DNA of 64,000 nt from JAYFQE01 sp034927345 (GTDB taxonomy: Bacteria; Bacillota; Clostridia; Saccharofermentanales; UBA5734), in NCBI GenBank assembly GCA_034927345.1, contig JAYFQE010000002.1:384089-448088 (forward strand), given 5' to 3'. Position 1 is the first letter of the stretch, and the number at the start of each line of letters is the position of its first letter. The position numbers and the translations under genes are program-made. Positions 42,913-51,984 of the stretch are shown here, piece after piece. The notes under the pieces are model-generated. The model saw only the letters and a program-made list of their open reading frames with translations, did no database searches and was not told the DNA's origin.

Positions 42913-43389
42913 TTAACTCTTACCGTTGCTCTGCAAGGCGATTTGGTTCAAGAGGTGGCTTAGATAATCCGCTTGTTCGATGGAACGTGTTGCGACAAAA
43001 ACAGTGTCGTCGCCGGCAATGCTGCCGACAATTTCCGACAGTCTCATGGAGTCCAGCGCTGAAGCGCCGGCCTGAGCCATGCCCGGCAGGGTTTTGATCA
43101 CGACCAGATTCATAGCGGCGTCGACATGAACCACCGCTTCGGCAAAAACCTTCATGAGCCGTCCCGAAGCGACCTCGCCGCTGCGTTCCATGGGGACATA
43201 TTTCTGGAACCCGCTGCCGGTGGTCACCTTAATAATGCCCAATTCCTTGATATCCCGGGATATGGTTGCCTGAGTAACCTCCATGCCGGCCCCGTTCAAA
43301 CCGGCAACCAGATCTTCCTGCGTGCCGATTTCTTTTTCGCGGATGACCTGCAATAACCGGGCTTGCCGTTCACTCTTTGATGGTTTCAT
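42913..43389 (-). CDS. argR: arginine repressor ArgR/AhrC
   Basis: 158 aa. N-terminal winged helix with A-T-I-S-R-D-I-K-E-L near 39-48 and C-terminal arginine-binding/oligomerisation domain with G-S-I-A-G-D-D-T-V-F-V-A. Controls arginine biosynthesis and catabolism genes as a hexamer. The likely target visible in this window is the pair of palindromes ahead of carB. The ATG overlaps the nadK stop. Confidence 0.95.
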   Translation of the reverse strand: MKPSKSERQARLLQVIREKEIGTQEDLVAGLNGAGMEVTQATISRDIKELGIIKVTTGSGFQKYVPMERSGEVASGRLMKVFAEAVVHVDAAMNLVVIKTLPGMAQAGASALDSMRLSEIVGSIAGDDTVFVATRSIEQADYLSHLLNQIALQSNGKS

Positions 43390-44246
43390 AGCGTCTTCCC
43401 CCTGGCATGGATTTTTTGCGGCAAGGTAGCATAAAAATGATCATGGCCCAGACGAATCAGCTTAAGCGTCCGCTCGGATTTCGTAATCACCACCGACCAG
43501 CCGCTGCAGATATCGATCTCCTGGCGGCCGTCGATGGCCAGCAAAGCCTGGTAGGGATAATCGCCGATGCGAACGACGACCCGGCTGCTGTCTGTTGCGA
43601 TATAACTGCGATTATGCAAGGTATGCGGACAGATCGGGGTTATCAGCAGAAGCTGCAATTCCGGATGGATGATCGGCCCGCCGGCCGATAATGAATAAGC
43701 TGTGGAACCGGTCGGCGTGGAAACAATCACCCCGTCGCCGGGTATGCGATCGACCCTTTCCTGATTGATCATCAGATCCAGCGTCAGGATACGGGACTTG
43801 CCGCCGCGTGAAATGACGGCGTCATTCAAAGCAAATCCGGATTCGATTAAATTCTGTTCCGTATCATAGCAGGCTACTTCCAGCATCATCCGCTGCTCCA
43901 GGTTATATGAACCGTTGATCAGTTGATCCAGAGCTTCTTCCAGATGTTCCGGCATAATCTCATGAAGAAAGCCGACACTGCCCAGATTGACGCCGATAAT
44001 GGGGATGTCTTCACAGCCGGGCAGATGAACGGCCGATAAAAAAGTACCGTCGCCGCCCAGGCAGATCAACCGGTCGCAGCTGCCATATTCACCTAATTCG
44101 ACACCCGGCACAGCCGCCAGCGGCGTATCCTGATATTGATATCCGATGACGCCGACGGCCCCCATCCTGTGAATCAGGGCAGCCGCATGGCTGGTTATCT
44201 GATAAGCCCGGTCCTTGTCTGGATTGGCATATAGGCCGATTCGCAT
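43386..44246 (-). CDS. nadK: NAD kinase
   Basis: 286 aa from the ATG at 44244-44246, preceded by AGGAGG. Phosphorylates NAD to NADP. L-G-G-D-G-T near residues 67-72, N-L-G-S-V-G-F-L and G-S-T-A-Y-S-L-S-A-G-G motifs are intact. The longer in-frame reading to 44342 would overlap dxs and lacks a ribosome site. Confidence 0.95.
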   Translation of the reverse strand: MRIGLYANPDKDRAYQITSHAAALIHRMGAVGVIGYQYQDTPLAAVPGVELGEYGSCDRLICLGGDGTFLSAVHLPGCEDIPIIGVNLGSVGFLHEIMPEHLEEALDQLINGSYNLEQRMMLEVACYDTEQNLIESGFALNDAVISRGGKSRILTLDLMINQERVDRIPGDGVIVSTPTGSTAYSLSAGGPIIHPELQLLLITPICPHTLHNRSYIATDSSRVVVRIGDYPYQALLAIDGRQEIDICSGWSVVITKSERTLKLIRLGHDHFYATLPQKIHARGKTL

Positions 44247-44319
44247 ATTGCCTCCTGCTGTCTGGATGATTTGTTTGACATCACAACTCTGATTATATCG
44301 TATTGTGAATGCAACTTCA

Positions 44320-46266
44320 TTAGGATTGAGCAGAAATTTCACCGCATATAGATGACTTTTTTATTAAATCCCGGGCTGCCTTGGCAATAGATGGCGGATC
44401 CAGATGTTCCAGACTTAATAAATGGTTTCTGTTGCCCTGGCATAGCGGCTGGTCTTCAATACTCAAAAAAGAAAAACAGGCGTGCGGCAAAGCCATCAGC
44501 AAATCCGGCAGGGTCGCCTGGCCAAAACCGCCGCAGCGCAGAACTTCTTCCAGAAAAAGAACATGGCCGGTTCGCTTAACGGACCGGATCAAGGTATGGA
44601 TATCCAGCGGCTTAACGCAGGTAACCGAAAGAACTTCAGCCTGGATCGCTTCTTCGGCCAGCATCGCTGCCGCCTGCAGCGCCGGCCCGGTCAAGGTCCC
44701 CAGCGCGGCTATGGTAACATGATCGCCGCGGCGCAGGCAGTGAATCCGACGCACCGGCGGGATTGCATCATCTGCCGGCACATCAGGCCCGTCTGGCAAT
44801 GCTTCGGGTAAAGGGTCCGGCCATTCTCTGCCGCGCGGATAACGGATAGCGACCGGACAGCCGGCAGACAAGGCATAGGGCAGTATTCTCTGCAGGTCGA
44901 TATAATCGGCCGGGCAGAAAATTTCCAGATTAGGCAAGGGCAGCAGAATGCTCAGATCATAGATACCCTGGTGCGTTTCTCCGTCTTCGCCTACGATCCC
45001 AGCCCGGTCCACAACCAGAACCACCGGCAGATTCTGCAGGCAGACATCATGCAGCAACTGATCATAAGCCCGCTGGAAGAAAGTCGAATACAAGGCGACA
45101 ACCGGCTGCATGCCCCCGGCGGCCAGACCGGCGGCCAGCGTCATCGCATGCTGCTCGGCTATGCCGACGTCATAAAAGCGCGCCGGGAAGGATTGGGAAA
45201 ATTCATTCAACCCGGTCCCGGCTGTCATAGCGGCCGAAATCGCACAGATGCGGGGATTTCGGCGTGCAAGCTCCACCATGGCGCGGCCGAACGCTTCCGA
45301 AAAAGAATGGATGGCATCGCCGGGCATGCCGTCATGATTCAAGCCGTTTTCAATAACGAAGGGCGCCACACCGTGGTAGAGATCGGGCGCTTCTTCCGCG
45401 TAACGGTATCCTCTGCCCTTTTGAGTAAGCACATGCAAGAGAACCGGACCATGCATCGTGGAAATCATCCGCAAGTGATGCAGCAAGCCGGGCAGGTCAT
45501 GACCGTCGATCGGTCCATAATAGCGAAAACCCAATTGTTCGAAATAAACGCCCTGGTGCTGCATAGCCAGCCGTGTCAGGCGTTTGAAACGGTGGATCAG
45601 ATGCAGCAGCGGCCGGCCGACAACCGGAATTCGCTGCAGCAGAGCGTCCATGCGGGTTTTTATCCGTATGTAGCTGGTAGAAACGCGCAGATTTTCCAAA
45701 TGATGCGACAAGCCGCCCACATTGCGGCCGATCGACATCTGATTGTCATTCAGGATGACTATCAGGTCCTCGCCGGATTGGCCGGCGTCGTTTAAAGCCT
45801 CGAAAGCCATACCGCCGGTCAGAGCTCCGTCGCCGATGACCGCCAGCGTGTGTCCGACCCGTCCATCATGGGACAATGCCCGGCTTAAGCCCAGCGCTGC
45901 GGAAATCGAAGTGCTGCTGTGTCCTGTATTAAAAAAATCGAAACAGCTCTCGCTCGTTTTCGGGAATCCGGATAAACCGCCATATTGTCGTAAGGTATCG
46001 AACTGATTTTTACGTCCGGTAAGGATCTTCCAGGCATAGACCTGATGACCGACATCAAAAACGATTTGGTCCCGCCGGAAATCAAATTCAATAAGCAAGG
46101 CGATTGTTAATTCTACAACGCCCAGATTGGAGGCTAAATGGCCGCCATTATGAGCGACAGTTTTAATAATCAGGCTGCGGATTTCAGCAGCCAGTTGTTC
46201 CAGCTCATTGGTATTCAATTGCCGGAGATCACCAGGTCCCTGGATCTGATCCAACAAATGGCCCAT
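44320..46266 (-). CDS. dxs: 1-deoxy-D-xylulose-5-phosphate synthase
   Basis: 648 aa. First enzyme of the MEP isoprenoid pathway, joining pyruvate and glyceraldehyde 3-phosphate with thiamine diphosphate. TPP-binding G-D-G-A-L-T-G-G-M-A-F-E-A-L-N-D near 146-161, the transketolase-like D-R-A-G-I-V-G-E-D-G-E-T-H-Q-G near 425, and the C-terminal transketolase domain are all visible. It follows ispA by 18 bases. GGGAG precedes the ATG. Confidence 0.96.
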   Translation of the reverse strand: MGHLLDQIQGPGDLRQLNTNELEQLAAEIRSLIIKTVAHNGGHLASNLGVVELTIALLIEFDFRRDQIVFDVGHQVYAWKILTGRKNQFDTLRQYGGLSGFPKTSESCFDFFNTGHSSTSISAALGLSRALSHDGRVGHTLAVIGDGALTGGMAFEALNDAGQSGEDLIVILNDNQMSIGRNVGGLSHHLENLRVSTSYIRIKTRMDALLQRIPVVGRPLLHLIHRFKRLTRLAMQHQGVYFEQLGFRYYGPIDGHDLPGLLHHLRMISTMHGPVLLHVLTQKGRGYRYAEEAPDLYHGVAPFVIENGLNHDGMPGDAIHSFSEAFGRAMVELARRNPRICAISAAMTAGTGLNEFSQSFPARFYDVGIAEQHAMTLAAGLAAGGMQPVVALYSTFFQRAYDQLLHDVCLQNLPVVLVVDRAGIVGEDGETHQGIYDLSILLPLPNLEIFCPADYIDLQRILPYALSAGCPVAIRYPRGREWPDPLPEALPDGPDVPADDAIPPVRRIHCLRRGDHVTIAALGTLTGPALQAAAMLAEEAIQAEVLSVTCVKPLDIHTLIRSVKRTGHVLFLEEVLRCGGFGQATLPDLLMALPHACFSFLSIEDQPLCQGNRNHLLSLEHLDPPSIAKAARDLIKKSSICGEISAQS

Positions 46267-46284
46267 CGAATTCTCCCTGCCTTT

Positions 46285-47181
46285 TTAATGATTTCTGGTT
46301 TGGAGAAAATCGATGAATCCTGTCAAAAAACCGGTTTCCAAACCATATGGCGCCAAATCGGCTACGGCTTGCCGCGCCTGGGCCAAAGTCGACACCAAAT
46401 GCCGCCGTGCTTCGGCAAGCCCATAAATACTGACATAAGTCGCTTTGTTATCGCGGCTGTCCTTGCCGGCTGTCTTGCCTAAGGTCCGGGCATCGGCGAC
46501 AGCATCGAGAATATCGTCCTGGATCTGAAAAGCCAGACCGGCAGATTGGCCATATTCATGAAGCAGATGAACCACATCCGGAGGGGCCTTTGCCAGATCG
46601 GCGGCCGCCAGAATGGGCGCCAGTAATAAAGCGCCGGTTTTCTGCCGATGCATCTGCTTCAATTCACCGGCCGACAGACAGCGGCCTTCGGCGGCAAGGT
46701 CCAGAGTCTGGCCGCCAATCATACCCTGTCCGCCGGCGGCCCGGCAAATGTCCCTGGCTGCCGCCAGGGTTCCCGGGCAGGCCGGATCAACCGCATCCAA
46801 CAGGATCTCGTAAGCCCGGTTCAACAGCAGATCGCCGGCCAGAACCGCCATGGCTTCTCCGAAAACTTTATGGCAGGTCGGACGCCCGCGGCGAAGATCA
46901 TCATTATCCATACAAGGCAAATCATCATGAATCAAGGAATAAGTATGAATCATTTCCAAAGCGCAGGCAAAAGGCAGCGCTCTAGATAGATCAACGCCCA
47001 GCATGTCGGAAACAGCCATCAATAAAACAGGCCGCAGGCGTTTGCCGCCGGCCATCAGACTATAGCGCGCGGCTTCATCGGACTGCCCGCCTTCTTCCGC
47101 CGGACGTTCCGGCAGCATGCCGGGTAAGGTGCGTTCCACCCAATCCAGATATTTTTGATATTGTTCCTGATAAGTCATCAT
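46285..47181 (-). CDS. ispA: farnesyl/geranyl diphosphate synthase
   Basis: 298 aa. Prenyl transferase that extends isoprenoid diphosphates. First Asp-rich motif D-D-L-P-C-M-D-N-D-D-L-R-R-G near 84-97 and second Q-D-D-I-L-D near 224-229. The ATG at 47179-47181 overlaps the xseB stop (TGATG). The exact product length (C15 or C20) cannot be read with certainty. Confidence 0.93.
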   Translation of the reverse strand: MMTYQEQYQKYLDWVERTLPGMLPERPAEEGGQSDEAARYSLMAGGKRLRPVLLMAVSDMLGVDLSRALPFACALEMIHTYSLIHDDLPCMDNDDLRRGRPTCHKVFGEAMAVLAGDLLLNRAYEILLDAVDPACPGTLAAARDICRAAGGQGMIGGQTLDLAAEGRCLSAGELKQMHRQKTGALLLAPILAAADLAKAPPDVVHLLHEYGQSAGLAFQIQDDILDAVADARTLGKTAGKDSRDNKATYVSIYGLAEARRHLVSTLAQARQAVADLAPYGLETGFLTGFIDFLQTRNH

Positions 47182-47477
47182 CAAAGTTCCTCGCTAAAAG
47201 GTTTTTCTTCGATCTGACCGTCGGTTTTTTCAATCAATTGGGTAATTTCTTTCTCAATTGCGGAAAGTTTAGCCGCGCATATTTTCGAGAGGGTCATGCC
47301 CTTTTGGAAGAGGCTCATCGATTCATCCAGATTCGCGTCGCCGGATTCCAGCTGAGCAACAATCTGCTCCAAAGCAGCCAGGGCTTCTTCATAACTCAAC
47401 CCGGAAAATTCATCGTTGCCCAGGTTATCTTTGACAGCCGGCTGGCCTTCCGGATCGGTATTGACACTATTATTCAT
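47181..47477 (-). CDS. xseB: exodeoxyribonuclease VII small subunit
   Basis: 98 aa, with the helical core L-S-Y-E-E-A-L-A-A-L-E-Q-I-V-A-Q-L-E-S-G and L-D-E-S-M-S-L-F-Q-K-G typical of XseB. N- and C-terminal acidic extensions make it slightly longer than average. Coupled to xseA (ATGA) and ispA. Confidence 0.92.
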   Translation of the reverse strand: MNNSVNTDPEGQPAVKDNLGNDEFSGLSYEEALAALEQIVAQLESGDANLDESMSLFQKGMTLSKICAAKLSAIEKEITQLIEKTDGQIEEKPFSEEL

Positions 47478-48691
47478 ATTTCCATCCTCCAGTCTTTGAT
47501 TCTCTGCACTTCACATTGCAGAATGCCATCACTTAACCGGACATCCACGATATCCCCGCGATTTACCAGTGCTGTCGACAGTAATGTCCTGCCGGTAGCG
47601 GCCGAGCTGACTACGCCATATCCTCTGGCCAGAACGCTCAAGGGACTCAGGGCGTCCAGTTTGCCGGTCATGATGGAAAATGACCTTTCAGCGCGATTGA
47701 GCCTGATTCGCATGGATTGCCGCAGCGCCAGATCGAACCGGTCCAGATCCAGACGGCGACGATCCACCAGATCCAGAGGCTGCCGCATGACTTTGTTTTG
47801 CAGGCAATGCCGCAAACGCAGGCGCTGCCGTTCCAATTGCTGGCCCAATGACCTGGTCAGCCGGTTTTCCAGTTGATATAGTTTTAATTCCTGTTCACGG
47901 CGGACCGGAATCGCCAGCTCCGCAGCGGCTGACGGCGTCGGAGCCCGCATGTCGGCTACAAAATCGCAGATGGTGAAATCCGTCTCATGACCGACAGCGG
48001 AGATAACCGGTATTTTCGACTCATAGACGGCCCGGGCGACAATTTCCTCATTAAAAGCCCACAAATCTTCTATCGATCCGCCGCCCCGGCCGACAATCAG
48101 AACATCGACGGTCCGCAACTGGTTAAAGCGCCGGATAGCGGCCGCTATGGCGGCTGCAGCGCCTTCACCCTGAACGGCTACCGGTATCAGCTGCAAGCGG
48201 AAATTCGGGAAGCGGCGGGACAGAACCTGAATGATATCCCGGATAACGGCGCCCGCCGGCGATGTTACGACGCCGATCGCCCGCGGCAGCAGCGGAATTT
48301 TTTTCTTGTGGTCCGGAGCAAACAAGCCCTCGTCCGACAAGCGTTTCTTCATCTGTTCATAAGCCAGATACAGATCGCCGATACCGTCGGCGGTCATCTC
48401 GCTGACCATCAGTTGAAAACGGCCGTCCCGGTCATATAAGGCCGCTCTGGCGGTTAAAATGACTTTCAGGCCGTTTGCCGGGCGAAACTTCAGCCGGGCA
48501 GCCTGTCCTTTAAACATGACGCAGCTTACCGCCGCCTCTTCATCTTTAAGGGTAAAATAAAGATGTCCGGACGGATAAGCCTTAAAACCGGATATCTCTC
48601 CTTTGACCAGAACCGGGTTCAGGTTGTTGTCCCGTTCCAGCAAAGCGTTGACATAACGGTTCAGCTGAGCAACCGTGATTGGCTGGTTCAT
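47474..48691 (-). CDS. xseA: exodeoxyribonuclease VII large subunit
   Basis: 405 aa. N-terminal OB fold (LVKGEISGFKAYPSGHLYFTLKD), catalytic region with P-R-A-I-G-V-V-T-S-P-x-G-A-V-I-R-D, V-G-R-G-G-G-S-I-E-D-L-W-A-F-N and G-H-E-T-D-F-T-I-C-D, then coiled C-terminal region. Degrades single-stranded DNA with XseB. Overlaps nusB at its start. Confidence 0.95.
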   Translation of the reverse strand: MNQPITVAQLNRYVNALLERDNNLNPVLVKGEISGFKAYPSGHLYFTLKDEEAAVSCVMFKGQAARLKFRPANGLKVILTARAALYDRDGRFQLMVSEMTADGIGDLYLAYEQMKKRLSDEGLFAPDHKKKIPLLPRAIGVVTSPAGAVIRDIIQVLSRRFPNFRLQLIPVAVQGEGAAAAIAAAIRRFNQLRTVDVLIVGRGGGSIEDLWAFNEEIVARAVYESKIPVISAVGHETDFTICDFVADMRAPTPSAAAELAIPVRREQELKLYQLENRLTRSLGQQLERQRLRLRHCLQNKVMRQPLDLVDRRRLDLDRFDLALRQSMRIRLNRAERSFSIMTGKLDALSPLSVLARGYGVVSSAATGRTLLSTALVNRGDIVDVRLSDGILQCEVQRIKDWRMEI

Positions 48692-49092
48692 GAAGGTTCA
48701 CCTTTGCAGAGACGGCCCAGTACGGCATTAATATAAGATCTCGATTCCTCGCTGCTGTATTTTTTACAGAGCAGGACGGCTTCGGAAATGGCGACATTAT
48801 TCGGTACTTCTTCGACAAAGAATATTTCATAAACAGCCATTCTTAAAATTGTTAAATCGACTTTGGGTAAACGATCCTTGGTCCAGCGTTTCAGCAGAGG
48901 CGTGAAGCGCAAATCGAGATCATCTAAATGTTCCCGCACACCGTTAACCAAACTGACCATATAATCCAATTCGTTTTCACCGACTTCGCGTTCTTTGATA
49001 AAAGACGCCATCTGAGCCTCTTCATCACCCTTTTGTATTTCCAGCTGGTAAAGCAGCATAAATGCCTTTTCCCTAGCTTCACGTCGACTCAT
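48688..49092 (-). CDS. nusB: transcription antitermination factor NusB
   Basis: 134 aa, all-helical NusB fold: R-R-E-A-R-E-K-A-F-M-L-L-Y-Q-L-E near the N-terminus and V-D-L-T-I-L-R-M-A-V-Y-E-I and N-V-A-I-S-E-A-V-L-L in the second half. Acts with NusE in rRNA antitermination. GGGGG precedes the ATG; DUF2273 gene ends 11 bases upstream. Confidence 0.93.
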   Translation of the reverse strand: MSRREAREKAFMLLYQLEIQKGDEEAQMASFIKEREVGENELDYMVSLVNGVREHLDDLDLRFTPLLKRWTKDRLPKVDLTILRMAVYEIFFVEEVPNNVAISEAVLLCKKYSSEESRSYINAVLGRLCKGEPS

Positions 49093-49103
49093 GATCGGCC
49101 CCC

Positions 49104-49340
49104 TTACCGGAACATCCCCGGTGGTAAAATTTTATCCAGTAGATTGCGGAAAGCTTCCCGGTCGCTGAAGTAACGGACACCCAGGAAATAACCCAGTAAA
49201 GTCATGCCAATTAAAAACAAAGTCTTGAGCAACCCGAAAATAACCAGCGACAAAGCCAGGCACAAACCGATTACAGCGCCCACTGTGCCTGGGTTTCTGC
49301 CTTTTAAACTGTCCAGAAGCTGCTGCCAGATAGCTTTCAT
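49104..49340 (-). CDS. DUF2273 small membrane protein
   Basis: 78 aa with two hydrophobic helices at about 19-35 and 37-52 and the G-T-V-G-A-V-I-G-L motif. Such proteins regularly sit between AmaP/Asp23 and nusB in Clostridia; function unknown, probably part of the envelope-associated Asp23 complex. Confidence 0.87.
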   Translation of the reverse strand: MKAIWQQLLDSLKGRNPGTVGAVIGLCLALSLVIFGLLKTLFLIGMTLLGYFLGVRYFSDREAFRNLLDKILPPGMFR

Positions 49341-49346
49341 CGCTGT

Positions 49347-49898
49347 TTACCGTTCAACGCGTGTAGAAACCGGTTCAACGCGGCTGACCCGAACCTGAAC
49401 CTGGGCTACCGGTATGCCGGTATAACGTTCGATATCCTTTTTTATCCGATCCTGAACCTTGGCCATCATCGCCGGCACTTCAACATCGGAATATAAAACC
49501 GTGCTGAGCTGTATGATGATTTTATCGCCCTTGGACGGCGCGACCTTGGCTTTAGCCGTCTTGATGCCGCACTGGGCTGATTTGGCCGAATTCAGAGCAA
49601 TGCTCTCGATAGCGTCAACCCCGATATCAATGCTGCCGATATCAGTGCTGCGAATGCGCGTGCGGCGCAGCCGGCCGCTCATGACGCTGTAGACCATGGC
49701 CAGCACGCAGAATCCCAAAACAACCAGCCAGAAAATAATGGCCATCAGGCGATAGGAGGTCTGGTCATTCATTAAGACAACCCAGGTTATGACATCGCTC
49801 AAGATCGTTTCATTGATCAGCATTAAGAGAAAGACAAACGAAAAAACGGCAAGAAAAAATGAAAAAACAATAAAGGCAAAACGGACGAATGTATTCAT
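49347..49898 (-). CDS. amaP: alkaline shock membrane anchor protein AmaP
   Basis: 183 aa. Two N-terminal membrane helices (about 7-28 and 48-70) and a cytoplasmic Asp23-like domain. In Staphylococcus AmaP tethers Asp23 to the membrane; the adjacent asp23 gene supports this. AGGAGG precedes the ATG, which overlaps the asp23 stop. Confidence 0.88.
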   Translation of the reverse strand: MNTFVRFAFIVFSFFLAVFSFVFLLMLINETILSDVITWVVLMNDQTSYRLMAIIFWLVVLGFCVLAMVYSVMSGRLRRTRIRSTDIGSIDIGVDAIESIALNSAKSAQCGIKTAKAKVAPSKGDKIIIQLSTVLYSDVEVPAMMAKVQDRIKKDIERYTGIPVAQVQVRVSRVEPVSTRVER

Positions 49899-50275
49899 TT
49901 CCGACCATCCTCCTTGGTGACGACACCTTTGACATGCACGTTGACTGCTTCAACAACCAATCCGGTGAATTTCTCGACATCAGACTTAACGCGCTCTTGG
50001 ATGTTCCAGGCCACTTCCGGTATGATATTGCCAAAATAGACGATCGGATAGACCGTTATGGTAACAACTTCGTCATTATCTTCGTGGAAAATAACCTTGA
50101 CGCCTTTCCCTTCGTGCTCCACACCGATTGCTTCTTTCAAAGTGATGACGGCGCTGCTGTCCAAACAGGCCACACCGGGCGCCTGCATGGCGGCTTCCGC
50201 TGCATACTGGGCGACAAAACCCTGAGACATGGTCCGTTCGCCTTTGATCGAAGATTGTGGATTAGAATCGGCCAT
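49895..50275 (-). CDS. Asp23/Gls24 family envelope stress protein
   Basis: 126 aa from the ATG at 50273-50275 (an in-frame ATG 15 codons further on, with AAAGGCG upstream, is an alternative start). Asp23 core: V-A-Q-Y-A-A-E-A-A-M-Q-A-P-G-V and I-Q-E-R-V-K-S-D-V-E-K-F-T-G-L-V-V. Cytoplasmic protein involved in cell envelope stress; partner AmaP is next. Confidence 0.88.
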   Translation of the reverse strand: MADSNPQSSIKGERTMSQGFVAQYAAEAAMQAPGVACLDSSAVITLKEAIGVEHEGKGVKVIFHEDNDEVVTITVYPIVYFGNIIPEVAWNIQERVKSDVEKFTGLVVEAVNVHVKGVVTKEDGRK

Positions 50276-50283
50276 ATCCGCGG

Positions 50284-50841
50284 TCAAGCGCGTTCCATAT
50301 ATTCGCCTGTCCGGGTGTCAATGCGGATACGATCGCCCTGATTGACGAATAACGGGACTTTGATGACCGCGCCGGTTTCAACCACAGCGTTTTTCGTGGC
50401 ATTCTGGGCTGTGTCGCCTTTTACGCCCGGCTCGCAATCCGTAATTTCCAATTCTACGAAAATCGGCGGTTCGACGCCGAAGATCTGCCCTTTATAGGAC
50501 AAAACCTTGCAAACCATGTTCTCTTTAAGGAATTTCAAAGCATCCCCAAGCGCCTGGGCGCTGAACGGGACTTGCTCATAGGTATTGACATCCATAAAAT
50601 AGTGGAGGTCGCCATCCTTATAAAGGTAGGTCATATCAGCGCGATCCAGTTGAGCCCGCTCAAATTTTTCGTTAGGATTAAAACTGCGTTCGACCACGCC
50701 GCCCGTTTTTACATTGCGATATTTCGTCCGGACAAATGCGGATCCTTTACCGGGTTTAACATGTTGAAACTCGACAACCTGAAAAACTTGCCCATCCATC
50801 TCAAAGGTGACACCGTTGCGAAATTCACCTGCACTGATCAT
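50284..50841 (-). CDS. efp: elongation factor P
   Basis: 185 aa. Relieves ribosome stalling at polyproline. The N-terminal KOW-like domain has V-K-P-G-K-G-S-A-F near residues 30-38 with the conserved Lys at the tip, followed by two OB domains. GGAGG precedes the ATG. Stops 8 bases before the Asp23 gene; no modification genes (epmA/epmB/ymfI) are in the window. Confidence 0.95.
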   Translation of the reverse strand: MISAGEFRNGVTFEMDGQVFQVVEFQHVKPGKGSAFVRTKYRNVKTGGVVERSFNPNEKFERAQLDRADMTYLYKDGDLHYFMDVNTYEQVPFSAQALGDALKFLKENMVCKVLSYKGQIFGVEPPIFVELEITDCEPGVKGDTAQNATKNAVVETGAVIKVPLFVNQGDRIRIDTRTGEYMERA

Positions 50842-51072
50842 GAAAGAATACCTCCGTTTATTGCCATATCAAATATGAATTCTAGTCAAATTCTACCCCA
50901 TTTTAGTCTATCTGGGCCAGACCTGCAAGGGGCTATCGACAGGATGGGTTACTAAGATTCGCCGGAAGCCCCTTGGTCTGCGGTTTACAGCATACTACAA
51001 CCAGTCCTTTTACCGCAAGGAAAATGGTTTCATCGGCATGACGGCGATCAGAACGAGCTGATTGCATGGAAA
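50842..51072. other. intergenic gap between efp and the EamA gene
   Basis: 231 bases without a supported gene. A perfect 9-bp inverted repeat CAAGGGGCT/AGCCCCTTG (50926-50934 and 50967-50975) with a 32-base loop lies here, without a U run, so it is not a standard terminator. A TTGACT at 50884-50889 could be the -35 of the efp promoter, but its -10 partner is poor. The remaining sequence shows no coding bias. Confidence 0.4.
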
Positions 51073-51984
51073 TCAAAGGCTGGCTCCATGAAAAGGATTG
51101 CAGAAAAAAACGACGGACGCGACGCCGAAAGATAAACCGATCCACTGCTTGAGCGTCAGGCGTTCCCGGAATAAGATCACTGCGGCCACAGTTGTCAGTA
51201 CGAGACCGCCGCCGTTGACTATCGGAAAAAAAACGGCGCTCTCCATGACGCCGGATAGAAAAAGGTTGAGCTTATTATTGACCGCCATACACACGCCGCC
51301 GCCGATCAACAGAACAACAGTCGGCCAACTGCCGGAGCTTTGTCCGTTTTTTTTACTGTTCCTGCGGCGCGGCAACGCATATGACACAGCAGAATATATA
51401 AATGATATAAAGAAAGCGACGATCAAAAAAGCATTCAGCTCCGATTTTGAATCCGAATTCTGATGCCATTTTTGCATCACGCCGACCAGACCTGTGCAGA
51501 CAAAAGTTATGAAACAATAAAAGAGCCATTGAAAAGACAGCTTTTTCCGATCTGCCCTGTAATCTGCAGACAGGATCAGGCAACCCGCCATCATGGCCAG
51601 TCCGGCGATCTGCGGCCAGGATATCCGTTCGTTCCAGAACAGCATGCCGGATAGTGCCGGGATCAGCGTAGAAAGCGAGATGATCACCGATGTGTAAGCC
51701 CAAGATCCGCGCTCCATAGCCTTCAAACATGAAATTTGCTGCAGCGCCGTCACAATACCGAAGGCAATCCCCAAGACCACGGTAAACGATGATACCGACG
51801 AAATGCCGCCCCATAACAGAAGAATCACGGCCGCGGACAGACTGGTTGCGCCGTTATACACCTGCCGGTCATCAGAGCCGCCGGATATCCTGTTACAGAA
51901 ATAATTTTTAATAATCCCCCCGCTTAAAGCGACTGCCATGGATGCGGCCAGCAACAGGACAACCGGAATACGATCCAGACTCAT
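51073..51984 (-). CDS. EamA/DMT-superfamily membrane transporter
   Basis: 303 aa with about ten hydrophobic helices in two EamA-like halves (W-N-E-R-I-S-W-P-Q-I-A-G in the first and F-R-E-R-L-T-L-K-Q-W-I-G in the second are the conserved loop motifs). The ATG at 51982-51984 overlaps the stop of the alpha-galactosidase gene, so the two are coupled. Members move small metabolites or sugars; pairing with a glycosidase suggests sugar or galactoside transport, which is inference only. Confidence 0.85.
   Translation of the reverse strand: MSLDRIPVVLLLAASMAVALSGGIIKNYFCNRISGGSDDRQVYNGATSLSAAVILLLWGGISSVSSFTVVLGIAFGIVTALQQISCLKAMERGSWAYTSVIISLSTLIPALSGMLFWNERISWPQIAGLAMMAGCLILSADYRADRKKLSFQWLFYCFITFVCTGLVGVMQKWHQNSDSKSELNAFLIVAFFISFIYSAVSYALPRRRNSKKNGQSSGSWPTVVLLIGGGVCMAVNNKLNLFLSGVMESAVFFPIVNGGGLVLTTVAAVILFRERLTLKQWIGLSFGVASVVFFCNPFHGASL

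Noticed and set aside
44971..45795. 274-codon plus-strand frame inside dxs
   Set aside because: Antisense shadow of the well-conserved dxs gene.
50933..51145. Small minus-strand reading frame over the EamA stop
   Set aside because: Mostly out-of-frame with the transporter gene and without coding features.
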